Positions 37,172 through 46,491 of a DNA stretch of 64,000 nucleotides are shown one piece after another; the first letter of the stretch is position 1; every line of letters starts with the position of its first letter. Below the pieces are notes generated by a model. It saw only the letters and a list, made by a program, of their open reading frames with translations. It did not search any database and was not told the origin of the DNA. Location of the stretch: contig NZ_FQWE01000005.1 in the NCBI RefSeq assembly GCF_900129575.1, positions 124,001 through 188,000 of the forward strand, in the 5' to 3' direction. The position numbers and the translations under genes are program-made. Source of the DNA: Flavobacterium segetis. Lineage in GTDB: Bacteria > Bacteroidota > Bacteroidia > Flavobacteriales > Flavobacteriaceae.

Positions 37172-37620
37172 TATTTACTACATTATCATTGTATGCAACG
37201 AATTAATAGAATTTCCAATACAGTTAAAGTAGTAAATTGCATATTTAGAAAGTTACTTATTTTCTGGAATATAAAATCTCTGTAAATGAAAACATTTAAT
37301 TCTCCAGAATCACATTTTTGATAGTCGAAAACAGAGTAATTTATGGGGTAAATGATTAATTTTACATGACAAACTTTAGAATATGCTTTATAATTTTATA
37401 TTAACACTATTTACCTTTTAAAAATAGACCGAACTAATGTAATGTGTAGTCAATATTATCATACTTTAATGGTAAGAATTGCAGTTTAGAGAATACCTTT
37501 TTAAGATTTATCCTTCTTCAGAATGAAAAATTAGACGGCAATCAATGGAAGTAAAAATTTATTAATGCACACTAATTATAAGCGCTCCCGACTGAAAATT
37601 GCGATTAATTTGAAATTCTG

Positions 37621-37768
37621 TTTTTTTTGCCCCTGACAGCAGTGGTAGCCCTGATTGAAAAAGCTCTATTTTATGGGAGAAGCAAAGCGACCGGAGGAAG
37701 CTCTTGCTTTGACCTAATAAAATATAGCTTTTGATTGAAGGCTATAGCGTATGGCGGGTTTGGGCTTT
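37621..37768 (-). repeat. Dispersed intergenic hairpin repeat, copy B (inverted orientation)
   Basis: On the minus strand it reads GAGCTTCCTCCGGTCGCTTT between A/T-rich arms and ends in CCACTGCTGTCAGGGGCAAA, matching the order of elements in copies A and C. Confidence 0.6.
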
Positions 37769-37851
37769 AATAACATAAAAAAAAGCTGAGAAAATATAAA
37801 GTACTTCTTGGACTTTATAAGATTAAAATTTTTGTTGTTTACGCTTGGATT

Positions 37852-39312
37852 TTAATTTATTTCTTTTAAAACTTTATTAGGATCATATCCAAAAAGTTGG
37901 TGTTCCTTGATGATTTCTGAAATTCCTGACGGAAGCATAAATTCCCAACCTGGTTTTCCATTATTGATCATATTTAAAACTTCGCGAGAGAAAACTTCCA
38001 AGATTGAATGATCGTAATCGTCGATATCTACTACTTTTCCATTGAATTTAAAAAATTTATATAACTCTTTCATTCTTGGATGTACCTTTAAAGTATCTGA
38101 AGTAATTATTTCGCCATCTTCACCAATCATCGGATATAAGAAAACCTTCATGTCGCGGTAAAACAATTTACCAAAAGCCTCTAATATGCCACCACTCAAA
38201 TGGCGGTAATATTTCTCGTCGAAAATATCTACTAAGTTATTTACGCCCATAGCAAGTCCCATTCTGGCTTTGGTATAATTAGAGAAATATTCAACAACTT
38301 TATAATATTCCTGAAAATTTGAAATCATAACCGTTTGTCCAAGAGAACAAAGTAATTCAGCACGATCCATAAAATCACGTTCGTCAATTTCGCCGTCAGA
38401 TCGAAGGTTAGATAGTGTGATCTCAAAAACTACCAAAGTGTTTTCTTTCTCTACTTTATTTTCATCTAAGAACATTTTTAGTGATTTCTCATACATGTCC
38501 ATATTTACCTTTGTAACAGGACGAAAACTTCCTCTAAAAGCTAATATGTTTTTTTTGTATAAAATTGCAGCAGGAAGAATATTTACTCCATCAGGATTAA
38601 ACATTACAGCATCAGTCATTCCGTTTTTTACTAGTTGTAAACTCATCAAGCGATTATCAACATCAGCAAAACGGGGTCCTGAAAAATTGATAGTGTCAAT
38701 CTCTAATTGATCTTTATCTAAATGATCGTATAAATAACGCAGTAATCTTTTTGGATCATTATACTTGTAAAATGCTCCATAAATTAAATTTACACCAAGA
38801 GTTCCAAGAGTTTCTTGTTGCAAACGCACATCAGTTTCTTTAAATCGAATATGGATAATTATTTCATTATATTCTTCTTCAGGTTCAATTTGGTAACTAA
38901 TTCCAACCCAACCGTGTCCTTTAAATTGCTTTGCAAAATCGATTGTCGCAACAGTATTAGCATAACTAAAAAACATTTTATTAGGGTGTTTTTCTCTGCT
39001 CAAGCGCTGTTCCATCAAATTTACTTCATGGGAAAGCATTTTTTTGAGTCGGCTTTCTGTAACATATCGCCCATCTTCTTCAATACCATAAACAGCATCA
39101 CTAAAATCTTTATCATAAGCAGACATCGCTTTTGCAATCGTGCCAGAAGATCCACCAGCTCTAAAAAAATGTCTTACAGTTTCTTGTCCAGCTCCGATTT
39201 CAGCAAAAGTACCGTATATGTTTTCATTCAAGTTTATACGAAGTGCTTTGTCTTTTACGGAAGGGATTTGTTCGATGATTCGATCCCCTTTTAATTTTAT
39301 TTCTGTATCCAT
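37852..39312 (-). CDS. Conserved soluble protein of unknown function (not a TonB receptor)
   Basis: 486 residues starting MDTEIKLKGDRIIEQIPSVK. It has no signal peptide, no membrane segment and no barrel pattern, so it is cytosolic. Conserved-looking blocks are NLNENIYGTFAEIGAGQETV (28-47), HFFRAGGSSGTIAKAMSAYDKDF and DTINFSGPRFADVDNRLMSLQLVKNGMTD. The glycine-rich first part looks enzyme-like. From memory such proteins are sometimes labelled TonB-dependent receptor or nucleotidyltransferase in Bacteroidota annotations, and nothing in this sequence supports the former. I do not recognise the function. Monocistronic, divergent from the MBL-fold gene. Confidence 0.7.
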   Translation of the reverse strand: MDTEIKLKGDRIIEQIPSVKDKALRINLNENIYGTFAEIGAGQETVRHFFRAGGSSGTIAKAMSAYDKDFSDAVYGIEEDGRYVTESRLKKMLSHEVNLMEQRLSREKHPNKMFFSYANTVATIDFAKQFKGHGWVGISYQIEPEEEYNEIIIHIRFKETDVRLQQETLGTLGVNLIYGAFYKYNDPKRLLRYLYDHLDKDQLEIDTINFSGPRFADVDNRLMSLQLVKNGMTDAVMFNPDGVNILPAAILYKKNILAFRGSFRPVTKVNMDMYEKSLKMFLDENKVEKENTLVVFEITLSNLRSDGEIDERDFMDRAELLCSLGQTVMISNFQEYYKVVEYFSNYTKARMGLAMGVNNLVDIFDEKYYRHLSGGILEAFGKLFYRDMKVFLYPMIGEDGEIITSDTLKVHPRMKELYKFFKFNGKVVDIDDYDHSILEVFSREVLNMINNGKPGWEFMLPSGISEIIKEHQLFGYDPNKVLKEIN

Positions 39313-39380
39313 TTTCTTTTAATATGGCTAATATGTTGCAAAGTTAATGAAATAGCTTTCTAAAGGAAGATAATTAATCC

Positions 39381-39388
39381 TATTTTTG
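39381..39388 (+). promoter_or_regulatory. Bacteroidota -7 motif (TATTTTTG)
   Basis: TAnnTTTG match 18 bp before the TTG start of the MBL-fold hydrolase gene. Confidence 0.4.
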
Positions 39389-39406
39389 TAAATAAAAACA
39401 AAAAAT

Positions 39407-40171
39407 TTGAAGGCATATTTTTTAGGAACTGGTACCTCACAAGGGATTCCTGTTATAGGTAGCAATCATCCTGTTTGCAAAAGCATTGATCTTAAAGATA
39501 AAAGGCTACGAGTGTCCATTTGGATTTCATGGGATAATTATTCTTATGTTATCGATTGTGGACCTGATTTTAGACAGCAAATGCTTTCGTCTGATTGCCA
39601 AAAAGTAGATGGAATTTTATTCACTCATGAACATGCAGATCATACGGCCGGTATAGATGACATTAGACCTTTTAATTTTAAGCAAGGTGAAATTCCAATT
39701 TATGCTCACGAGCGAGTAATCAAAAATCTCAAACAGCGTTTTGATTACGTATTTGAAACTGTGAATAAATATCCTGGTGCACCATCGATTCAAACTAATC
39801 AAGTTATAAATAATCTACCTTTTACGATTGGAAATAAGTTAGTAATTCCAATAAATGTAATGCATGGAAATCTACAAGTTTTTGGTTATCGAGTTGATGA
39901 TTTTGCGTATTTAACTGATGTAAAAACCATCGAAAAAGACGAAATTTTAAAATTAAAAAATTTAAAAGTTCTGGTAATAAATGCTTTACGAGAAGAGCCT
40001 CATAATACGCATTTCAATTTGAAAGAAGCCTTAGATTTTATAACTTTGCTACAGCCAGAAAAAGCGTATCTCACTCATATAAGTCATAATATGGGTTTTC
40101 ATGAAGAAGTACAAAAAACGCTTCCTGACAATGTTTTTTTGGCTTACGATAACTTAGAAATTGACCTATAA
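39407..40171 (+). CDS. MBL-fold metal-dependent phosphodiesterase-like hydrolase
   Basis: 254 residues from a TTG start. The metal motif HEHADH (H74, H76, D78, H79), the opening FLGTGTSQGIPVIG and a later histidine in NVMHGNLQVFGYR place it with PhnP/RNase Z-like beta-lactamase-fold phosphodiesterases, which often act on cyclic phosphate esters. It is cytosolic with two metal ions expected. It is followed by a small anchored protein gene 10 bp later, a probable operon. The true substrate is not clear from sequence. Confidence 0.85.
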   Translation: MKAYFLGTGTSQGIPVIGSNHPVCKSIDLKDKRLRVSIWISWDNYSYVIDCGPDFRQQMLSSDCQKVDGILFTHEHADHTAGIDDIRPFNFKQGEIPIYAHERVIKNLKQRFDYVFETVNKYPGAPSIQTNQVINNLPFTIGNKLVIPINVMHGNLQVFGYRVDDFAYLTDVKTIEKDEILKLKNLKVLVINALREEPHNTHFNLKEALDFITLLQPEKAYLTHISHNMGFHEEVQKTLPDNVFLAYDNLEIDL

Positions 40172-40181
40172 TTATTTCAAA

Positions 40182-40688
40182 ATGAAAAAATCATTCTTAC
40201 TTCTTTTATGCGTTCTCGCTCTTCTTTTTACCGTTTTTACTTATATGTTTTTGAGTAAACAGGTTCAATATGAGCAAGAAAGGTATAAAAAAACAACTAC
40301 TAAGTTGCGCGACAGCATAAAACTAGTTAAAAACAAATTAACGGATGCCGATTATTTCTCCTTACAAAATAATGAAAATGCACAAAACTATTTTGATTCG
40401 ACTAATGGTGGCAAAATTATCCAATATGAAAAATTAATTCCTGTTGTAACTGAAAAATTATTAGACTTAAACGCTAATCCAAAAGGTAATCCTTACACCG
40501 GACAGGATCAAATAGGTGCTAATAAATTCATTATTAATAAAGTAAAAGTACTAAACCATAGATGGATAATTGCTGATTTTAGTGATGGTGAATACTGGGG
40601 TGAAGTATTACTAAAATATTTTGTAAATGAGGATGAAAGTATTTCTTACGAAGTTATGCAGTCTTTATTGTATCAAAAACAAAAATAG
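40182..40688 (+). CDS. Membrane-anchored hypothetical protein
   Basis: 168 residues from the ATG at 40182, just after the MBL gene. An N-terminal hydrophobic anchor (about 4-28) is followed by a short helical, coiled-coil-like stretch (about 33-58) and a folded domain (NPKGNPYTGQDQIGANKFIINKVKVLNHRWIIADFSDG). There is no predicted cleavage, so it probably faces the periplasm on an anchor. I do not recognise a family; domain annotations of 'hydrolase' would not be supported by visible catalytic residues. Confidence 0.65.
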   Translation: MKKSFLLLLCVLALLFTVFTYMFLSKQVQYEQERYKKTTTKLRDSIKLVKNKLTDADYFSLQNNENAQNYFDSTNGGKIIQYEKLIPVVTEKLLDLNANPKGNPYTGQDQIGANKFIINKVKVLNHRWIIADFSDGEYWGEVLLKYFVNEDESISYEVMQSLLYQKQK

Positions 40689-40702
40689 TTTTTCAATACT
40701 AT

Positions 40703-40747
40703 TTAAATCGCAGTTTGCTTCTGATTATATAAGAAAACTGCGATTTA
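40703..40747. terminator. Bidirectional terminator between convergent genes
   Basis: A perfect 12-bp inverted repeat (AAATCGCAGTTT / AAACTGCGATTT) separated by about 19 nt, just before the convergent esterase stop codon. Confidence 0.75.
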
Positions 40748-40749
40748 AT

Positions 40750-41400
40750 TTATTTTTGTTCCAACAACCAATTTTTTAAATCGTAAAAATTTTGCGGTGC
40801 AACACCATGACCTATTGGGTATTCTTTATAGGTTACAGCAATTCCTAAATTTTCTAATATTGCGGGAGTTTTTCTTGCCCATGCTATAGGTATAACTTGA
40901 TCTACTGTTCCGTGCGAAGCAAATATTTTTAAATTAGAAAGAGTATTTTTAAGATAATCATCTGCAACTATATCTAAATTCAAATAACCACTCATTGCAA
41001 CCACTCTTTGAACTTTTTCTGGATAAGAGAGCGCTACTGCATAACTTAAAATCGAACCTTGACTAAAACCTATTAGTGAAACGTCGTTAGCATTGATAGG
41101 ATATTTTTGAACTAATTCATTGATAAATTTTGCAATCAAATCGCGTGATGTTTTTGCTTGTTCATTATCAGAAAACTTATTTTGATCTGCGTCAAAATTA
41201 ATTGCGTACCAAGCATAACTTCCGTACTGCATGTCATAAGGCGCACGCGCTGAAATGATATAATATGTCTCAGGAAGCTCTTCGGCAAAGGAGAATAAAT
41301 CAGCTTCATTGCTTCCGTAACCATGTAGTAGAAGTAATAAAGGATTTTTATTTAAAACTACTTTAGGTTCTCTTATTTTGTATGCTAATGATAAATTCAT
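40750..41400 (-). CDS. Alpha/beta-hydrolase, phospholipase/carboxylesterase-like
   Basis: 216 residues. The opening LLLLLHGYGSNEADL is the oxyanion region and GFSQGS is the nucleophile elbow with S113. The remaining triad members are expected at HGTVDQVIP (Asp) and GHGVAP (His) near the end. This matches the small cytosolic carboxylesterase family (acyl-protein thioesterase-like). There is no signal peptide. It is the last of three minus-strand genes; the DUF4870-like gene lies 73 bp upstream. Confidence 0.85.
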   Translation of the reverse strand: MNLSLAYKIREPKVVLNKNPLLLLLHGYGSNEADLFSFAEELPETYYIISARAPYDMQYGSYAWYAINFDADQNKFSDNEQAKTSRDLIAKFINELVQKYPINANDVSLIGFSQGSILSYAVALSYPEKVQRVVAMSGYLNLDIVADDYLKNTLSNLKIFASHGTVDQVIPIAWARKTPAILENLGIAVTYKEYPIGHGVAPQNFYDLKNWLLEQK

Positions 41401-41473
41401 TTTGTGTATTGATTTGAAATCGTTTTGTGTTTATGAAATGCTAGATACGATTGTGTAAATTTTAAATTGAAAG

Positions 41474-41800
41474 TTAGGATATGCTAGCAAGCCATTTTTG
41501 ATAAAAAGTACCAAGTAGAGGAACTGGTTTGATTTCTCCTTTAATAGCGCTCGTAATTCCGTATGACCATAACACTAAAATAAAAACCCACATAGGAGCA
41601 GATATCATTAGACTATCAAAATTACTAATAATAAGTCCAAGTGAAATAAAAGTGAGCGTTATTCCAAGCCCTTGCCTGATATGAAAGGAAGCAAATTTAT
41701 TTTTATCTTCAGAATTCATAGACATTGCTATAAAAACCCCTATTCCTAAAATATAACTGGTTATAGCTGCCGTTTTTCCTTTTTCTATACTGTTATCCAT
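41474..41800 (-). CDS. DUF4870/Tic20-like small membrane protein
   Basis: 108 residues with about four short hydrophobic segments (TAAITSYILGIGVFIAM; FASFHIRQGLGITLTFISLGL; APMWVFILVLWSYGITSAI). The FASFHIRQG motif between helices 1 and 2 is the recognisable mark of DUF4870-type proteins. Function unknown. Its start is three bases after the upstream dihydroorotase-like stop, so it is translated from the same mRNA. Confidence 0.75.
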   Translation of the reverse strand: MDNSIEKGKTAAITSYILGIGVFIAMSMNSEDKNKFASFHIRQGLGITLTFISLGLIISNFDSLMISAPMWVFILVLWSYGITSAIKGEIKPVPLLGTFYQKWLASIS

Positions 41801-41803
41801 TAT

Positions 41804-43057
41804 TTATGATAAAATTAATTGGTTTTGATTTATAATTCCGTAAACTTTTCCTTGCATTTCCGTTCCTAAAAAAATCGAATTTTTGGATTTTGACAGAATA
41901 GATTTTTTTGTAAAAGTGCTTTTTGGTTCTGGATTAAAAAATGTTAAGTTTGCTTTTGAACCTTCATTAATACTGTGCATTTCGATGCCAAATCTTAATT
42001 TTCCAGTCGTAATCTTTTCGATGAGTCTGTCTAATGGTAAAACGGTCATCAAAGCTCCAAACGCAGTTTCTAAACCAATTGTTCCAGTTCTTGCACCATC
42101 GAATTCCATTTTTTTATGTTCGATATCAATCGGATTATGATCTGATGTGATCATGTCAATAGTGCCATCTTTTAATCCTTCTATTAAAGCAACCCTATCG
42201 ACTTCAGTTCGTAGTGGTGGAGAAACTTTATATCTGGTGTCAAATTCCTCTAGTTTATCATCAGTCAATACTAAATGGTGAACAGCAACGCTGCATGACA
42301 CATTTAAGCCTTTGGCTTTAGCTTCTCTAATTATTTGAACTGACTTTTCAGTAGAAATGGTTGGTATATGTAACTTTCCTCCGGTGTATTCTAATAAAAA
42401 TAAGTTTCTTGTAATTTGTAATTCTTCTGCTAGATTTGGAATACCTTTTAAACCCAATCGTGTGGAAACAATCCCTTCATTGGCCACTCCATTTCCTTTG
42501 ATACTTTCGTCTTGTGAAAATGTGATTAGTAGTCCATCAAAATCCTGAACGTATTGTAGCGCAATTTTTAGTAGATTAGAATTGCTTAAACTTTTATTAT
42601 AATCGCCAAAAGCAACTGCACCTGCTTTTTTCATATCATACATTTCAGCCATGTCATTTCCTGCACTTTCTTTCGTTAACGCACCAATAGGAAATAATTC
42701 TGTTGCAAATCCCACTGCTTTATTCAGGACAAAATTCACTTGAGATTGATTGTCAATAATAGGATAGGAGTTGGGTTGTAAAGCGATAGCAGTAAATCCG
42801 CTTTTAGCCGCTACAGTTAGTCCATTAGCTATTGTTTCACGGTCTTCAAAGCCTGGTTCACCTAGAGAGACGCTACTATCAAACCAGCCCTGGGAAACAT
42901 GTAAATTTTCTAATTTGAGTTCATCATAATTTTCAGTGTTAGCAAGCGATTTATCTATTTTTTTTATAAAACCATCAACTATTAAAAGATCAATCGTTTT
43001 ATTGTGAAAAGGGCTTGTTGAGTCGATAATTTTGGCCTCTCTAATGACTAATTCCAT
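41804..43057 (-). CDS. Dihydroorotase-like protein lacking the metal HxH motif
   Basis: 417 residues, full length for type I dihydroorotase, with the amidohydrolase fold (EPGFEDRETIANGLTVAAKSG; TSDHNPIDIEHKKMEF near 320). In active enzymes the N-terminal metal ligands lie in a DxHVHxREPG context. Here the same position reads FDSSVSLGEPG, so both histidines are serines (S62, S64) and the arginine that follows is glycine (G66). The carbamoylated lysine region reads TFSQDES. It is predicted not to bind zinc. It may be a structural partner of aspartate transcarbamoylase, or have another role. Operonic with the downstream DUF4870 gene. Confidence 0.8.
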   Translation of the reverse strand: MELVIREAKIIDSTSPFHNKTIDLLIVDGFIKKIDKSLANTENYDELKLENLHVSQGWFDSSVSLGEPGFEDRETIANGLTVAAKSGFTAIALQPNSYPIIDNQSQVNFVLNKAVGFATELFPIGALTKESAGNDMAEMYDMKKAGAVAFGDYNKSLSNSNLLKIALQYVQDFDGLLITFSQDESIKGNGVANEGIVSTRLGLKGIPNLAEELQITRNLFLLEYTGGKLHIPTISTEKSVQIIREAKAKGLNVSCSVAVHHLVLTDDKLEEFDTRYKVSPPLRTEVDRVALIEGLKDGTIDMITSDHNPIDIEHKKMEFDGARTGTIGLETAFGALMTVLPLDRLIEKITTGKLRFGIEMHSINEGSKANLTFFNPEPKSTFTKKSILSKSKNSIFLGTEMQGKVYGIINQNQLILS

Positions 43058-43089
43058 GCTTATTTGTTAATTATTATGAAGTTTTATTT

Positions 43090-45018
43090 TTACTTTATGA
43101 ATCTTATAATTGCCATTTCAGTTAATACAAATAACAGTGCAAAGATAACAAACCATTTCCAGATTTGATTATCAGTTCGATCAGTTTGTAACGTGTCAAA
43201 AAGAGATTTTATCGATACGAATGTTTTATAATTGGAGCGTATATTTCCATTGGCTGAAGCCAAATTACTTTCCGTTCGGGCGTAATTGAAACTGATGTTT
43301 TCTATTAGTTCTTTTTTATTGAAAATAGTAAAATTACCTGCTTGTTGTGGATAATCACCAAAAGTCATTTTTACCTTATTATTTAAAATTTGCTGTACCG
43401 GGATAAATTGCTCCTCTTTGTTTTTGATAGTCAAAATAGCATCTTTACTCAGTGATGCTTCGGTAAAGTATGGATCATTGTTTCCTATGAATAAGGCGTT
43501 GACGCCATTATTTTGATTATAAGTTGCTATTTTATAAAAAGTGGGAACAATAAGCGGAGATTGTTGGAAATTAGAATTTTCTATATTTATAGGTGCTGCA
43601 AAAATCGCGACTTTACCAAGTGGATTATTAGTAGAAGTTAAAAAGTTAGATTGATCTTCATAAGATAAAACAGCAGGGTAAGAGCTTGACAAAGAAAAGG
43701 ATTTTTTAGTCTTTGGATATTGAAAGTTAATTACTTTTTTCTCAAAAACACTGTTATAAACGGGATGACTAAAATTGATTTTAGTGATGAGTTTTTCTAT
43801 GTTTTCAAGCGAATTAAATTTTATTTTTCCAAAATTTGCAATTAATGTATTTAAATTTGAAACGGAACAAATCGCCGAAGGAATAACAATTAAATTACCT
43901 CCTTTTTCCACGAAAGATTTCAAGGTTGTGATTAATGCTTGCGGAATTTCATCGAGTTCGTTTAATACTATAGCATCTTGTTCTTCTAATTTATTATAAT
44001 CTAATGTACTTAACGTGTACGAATTAAAATTAAATTCTTCAGAGGTATAAATTCGGGAAAGAAAAGTGTTCTTTGCAAGATCACCAATAGCAATTACATT
44101 TGTTTTTTGAGCCTTAGAAATGCTGAAATAAAGTACATTATCGTAATTCAAACCGTTGTCATCGATAGTAACGTAACCGTGAAACGCTTGTTTAGGAATT
44201 GTGAAATTTATACTCTTTTTTCGAGTGTCAAGGGTAATAGTCGTTTTTGCAATAAGTGCGTTATTGTTATATAAAGAGATAGGTTTAGGATCAAAGTCTT
44301 CGCCATAATTTGATAATTGAACACTTATTTCATAGAACTGGTCTAAAGTTTTTTGAATAAAAACACTATCAATTGATATGTTATTGTTTTTAACTGCTTT
44401 GGGTACTATAAAAATGGGAGCGTCTAATTTATCATTATCTTGCAATTGTTTGCTGTTTATTCCAATACCGTCTGTTATTACTACAATATCCTTTTTAAAT
44501 GGTGTTTTGTGTGCTTCTAGTTTCGCTATTATATTATCCAGTTTAAAAGCTGTTGCACTATATTGTATATTTTGAAGTTCGCCACGAATGGATTTTATGT
44601 CGGTGTTCCAATAGCTTTCTGTATTAGTAAGCAATGAAAAGTTTAGGTTTTCTGGTGTTTCTTCAAGCAAATCTTGAACGGCACGTTTTAGTAACTCTCC
44701 TTTTTTCCCTTTGGCCTGCATGCTAAAAGAATTATCTAGTATGATATACAATTCATTATTTGCATTTTTACTTTCTTCAGATTCAAAAAAAGGTTGCGCA
44801 AAAGCAAAAATAATACAGGTTAGCAAAAATAATCGACTAGTTAGTAGTAACCATTTCTTAACCTTAGAACTTTTTCTCGTTTGAATGGTTAGCGCTTTTA
44901 AAAATTGCACATTAGTAAAATACTCCTTTTTAAAACGGCGTAATTGAAATAAGTGAACTAAAACGGGAACAATTAAAGCAAATAGAAAGTATAGAATTTC
45001 GGGATTTTTAAAATGCAT
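43090..45018 (-). CDS. BatA/VWA-type membrane protein
   Basis: 642 residues. The N-terminus MHFKNPEILYFLFALIVPVLVHLFQLRRF is the BatA domain, with two helices (about 8-24 and 57-76) and a loop. A von Willebrand A MIDAS-like DxSxS motif follows (D95, S97, S99 in LDNSFS), then a long periplasmic region and a final helix (WKWFVIFALLFVLTEMAII). Bat-type proteins in Bacteroidota are linked to aerotolerance, but this member also resembles the large BatA-domain proteins of unknown role. It lies 32 bp upstream of the dihydroorotase-like gene on the same strand. Confidence 0.75.
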   Translation of the reverse strand: MHFKNPEILYFLFALIVPVLVHLFQLRRFKKEYFTNVQFLKALTIQTRKSSKVKKWLLLTSRLFLLTCIIFAFAQPFFESEESKNANNELYIILDNSFSMQAKGKKGELLKRAVQDLLEETPENLNFSLLTNTESYWNTDIKSIRGELQNIQYSATAFKLDNIIAKLEAHKTPFKKDIVVITDGIGINSKQLQDNDKLDAPIFIVPKAVKNNNISIDSVFIQKTLDQFYEISVQLSNYGEDFDPKPISLYNNNALIAKTTITLDTRKKSINFTIPKQAFHGYVTIDDNGLNYDNVLYFSISKAQKTNVIAIGDLAKNTFLSRIYTSEEFNFNSYTLSTLDYNKLEEQDAIVLNELDEIPQALITTLKSFVEKGGNLIVIPSAICSVSNLNTLIANFGKIKFNSLENIEKLITKINFSHPVYNSVFEKKVINFQYPKTKKSFSLSSSYPAVLSYEDQSNFLTSTNNPLGKVAIFAAPINIENSNFQQSPLIVPTFYKIATYNQNNGVNALFIGNNDPYFTEASLSKDAILTIKNKEEQFIPVQQILNNKVKMTFGDYPQQAGNFTIFNKKELIENISFNYARTESNLASANGNIRSNYKTFVSIKSLFDTLQTDRTDNQIWKWFVIFALLFVLTEMAIIRFIK

Positions 45019-45324
45019 TCTCGTGATAGATTTACTTCATTGTTTTTTCATTTCAATGAAGTTTATTGAATTTTATCAGCGAAAATACAAATTTGTTTAT
45101 TGTTTTTTGAAATGAAACTCATTAATTGTACTAAATGACGAAGTTTCTAAAGCTTATTTACAAATTATCTTAGGTTAATTTTATGTCTCTAGAACACTTA
45201 AGTAAATTTATATTTCAGTGAAATTAGTTTCTAAATTCTGTTCAAATATATGTTTTGAAAGAAATAGTTTTTTATTTTTGGTAATTATTTAAAGCGTTTT
45301 TAGCTTTTCCACAAATTTATTATC
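45019..45324. other. Divergent intergenic region
   Basis: About 306 bp between the BatA-type gene and the lactonase gene. Only the promoter motif at 45273 could be supported. Confidence 0.45.
45273..45280 (+). promoter_or_regulatory. Bacteroidota -7 motif (TATTTTTG)
   Basis: TAnnTTTG match 44 bp upstream of the lactonase ATG. A TTG lies 15 bp before it, a bit close for the consensus. Confidence 0.4.
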
Positions 45325-46437
45325 ATGAAAAATTCTCTCTTCCTTTTTTTATTCTTGTGTGCTTTTGTTAACTCGCATGCACAACACAATAAACTTAACT
45401 TATTAATTGGAACTTACACTACAAAATGCGACAGTAAAGGTATTTATGTATATGATTTTGATTCAAAAACAGGGGATTTTAATTATAAAAACGCAACAGA
45501 AAATGTAATTAATCCGAGTTATTTGACAATTTCAAAAGATAAAAACTTTGTCTATGCTGTTAATGAGAATGGAGCGAATAGCACGGTAAGTTCTTTTAAA
45601 TTCGAATCAAATACTGGAAAATTACACTTTTTGAATAAGGAAAATTCTAAAGGTGAGGATCCTTGTTACATAATAGATGATAATAAAAATGTGATAGTTG
45701 CTAATTATTCGAGCGGAACTATTGCTGTTTTTGGGAAAGAAAGTAATGGCAGTATTTCAAAAGCTAAACAAGTGATACAGCATTACGCAATAGGGCATAA
45801 TTCTTACCGACAGGAGAAACCGCATGCACACATGGTTTACTTTTCGCCAGATAACAAATATGTTTTAGCAAATGATTTAGGTATTGATAAGGTTTTTTCT
45901 TATGCGTATAATCCTGATTCATCTGATGAAATTTTGAAAATTAAAGACAGTATATCTGTAAAATCCGGAAACGGCCCGCGACATTTAATTTTTAGTAAAA
46001 ACGGAAAATTTATTTATCTTTTAAATGAGCTTGCTGGATCAATAACAGTTTTTAGTTATTTTAATGGAATTTTGAAACAAAAAGGAGAAAATAGCCTGAT
46101 TTCTAAAGATTTTATAGGTACCATAGGTGCTGCAGATATCCATATCTCTCCTGATGGAAAATTCCTTTACGCTACAAATCGAGGAACTGCCAATAATATT
46201 TCGACTTTTAAAATTTTTAAAAATGGAAGATTAAAATTTGTAGCGCAAAACAGTACGTTAGGAAAAGGACCAAGAAACTTTGTTATTGATCCAACTGGAA
46301 ATTTTCTTTTAGTAGCACATCAATACACAAATGATGTAGTTATTTTCAGGCGAAATAAAAAAAATGGAAAGCTAACGGACACTAAAAAGAAGATTAATTT
46401 ATGTTCGCCAGTTTGTCTAGTCTTCTCTGAAAAATGA
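45325..46437 (+). CDS. Secreted lactonase-family seven-bladed beta-propeller protein
   Basis: 370 residues with a signal peptide (MKNSLFLFLFLCAFVNSHA). The mature protein is a beta-propeller like 6-phosphogluconolactonase (Pgl): repeats of NPSYLTISKDKNFVYAVNE, KPHAHMVYFSPDNKYVLAND, GNGPRHLIFSKNGKFIYLLNE and GPRNFVIDPTGNFLLVAHQ. Because it is exported, hydrolysis of a sugar lactone in the periplasm is more likely than the cytosolic pentose phosphate step. Activity is inferred from the family only. It stands alone with its own promoter motif. Confidence 0.85.
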   Translation: MKNSLFLFLFLCAFVNSHAQHNKLNLLIGTYTTKCDSKGIYVYDFDSKTGDFNYKNATENVINPSYLTISKDKNFVYAVNENGANSTVSSFKFESNTGKLHFLNKENSKGEDPCYIIDDNKNVIVANYSSGTIAVFGKESNGSISKAKQVIQHYAIGHNSYRQEKPHAHMVYFSPDNKYVLANDLGIDKVFSYAYNPDSSDEILKIKDSISVKSGNGPRHLIFSKNGKFIYLLNELAGSITVFSYFNGILKQKGENSLISKDFIGTIGAADIHISPDGKFLYATNRGTANNISTFKIFKNGRLKFVAQNSTLGKGPRNFVIDPTGNFLLVAHQYTNDVVIFRRNKKNGKLTDTKKKINLCSPVCLVFSEK

Positions 46438-46491
46438 AAAATAAATAATTTAAAAGCTAATCACGGAAAATTGATAACTACTTTAAGACCA

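Larger units (their letters stand above)
36967..37851. other. Long intergenic region with inverted repeats and one dispersed repeat
   Basis: About 885 bp without a credible ORF. It holds the hairpin at 37127-37171, a second weaker inverted pair (TTCTGGA near 37263 / TCCAGAA near 37303) and repeat copy B at 37621. Such length is unusual for this compact window. Confidence 0.5.

Noticed and set aside
37852..39312. TonB-dependent receptor call
   Set aside because: No signal peptide, plug or barrel pattern.
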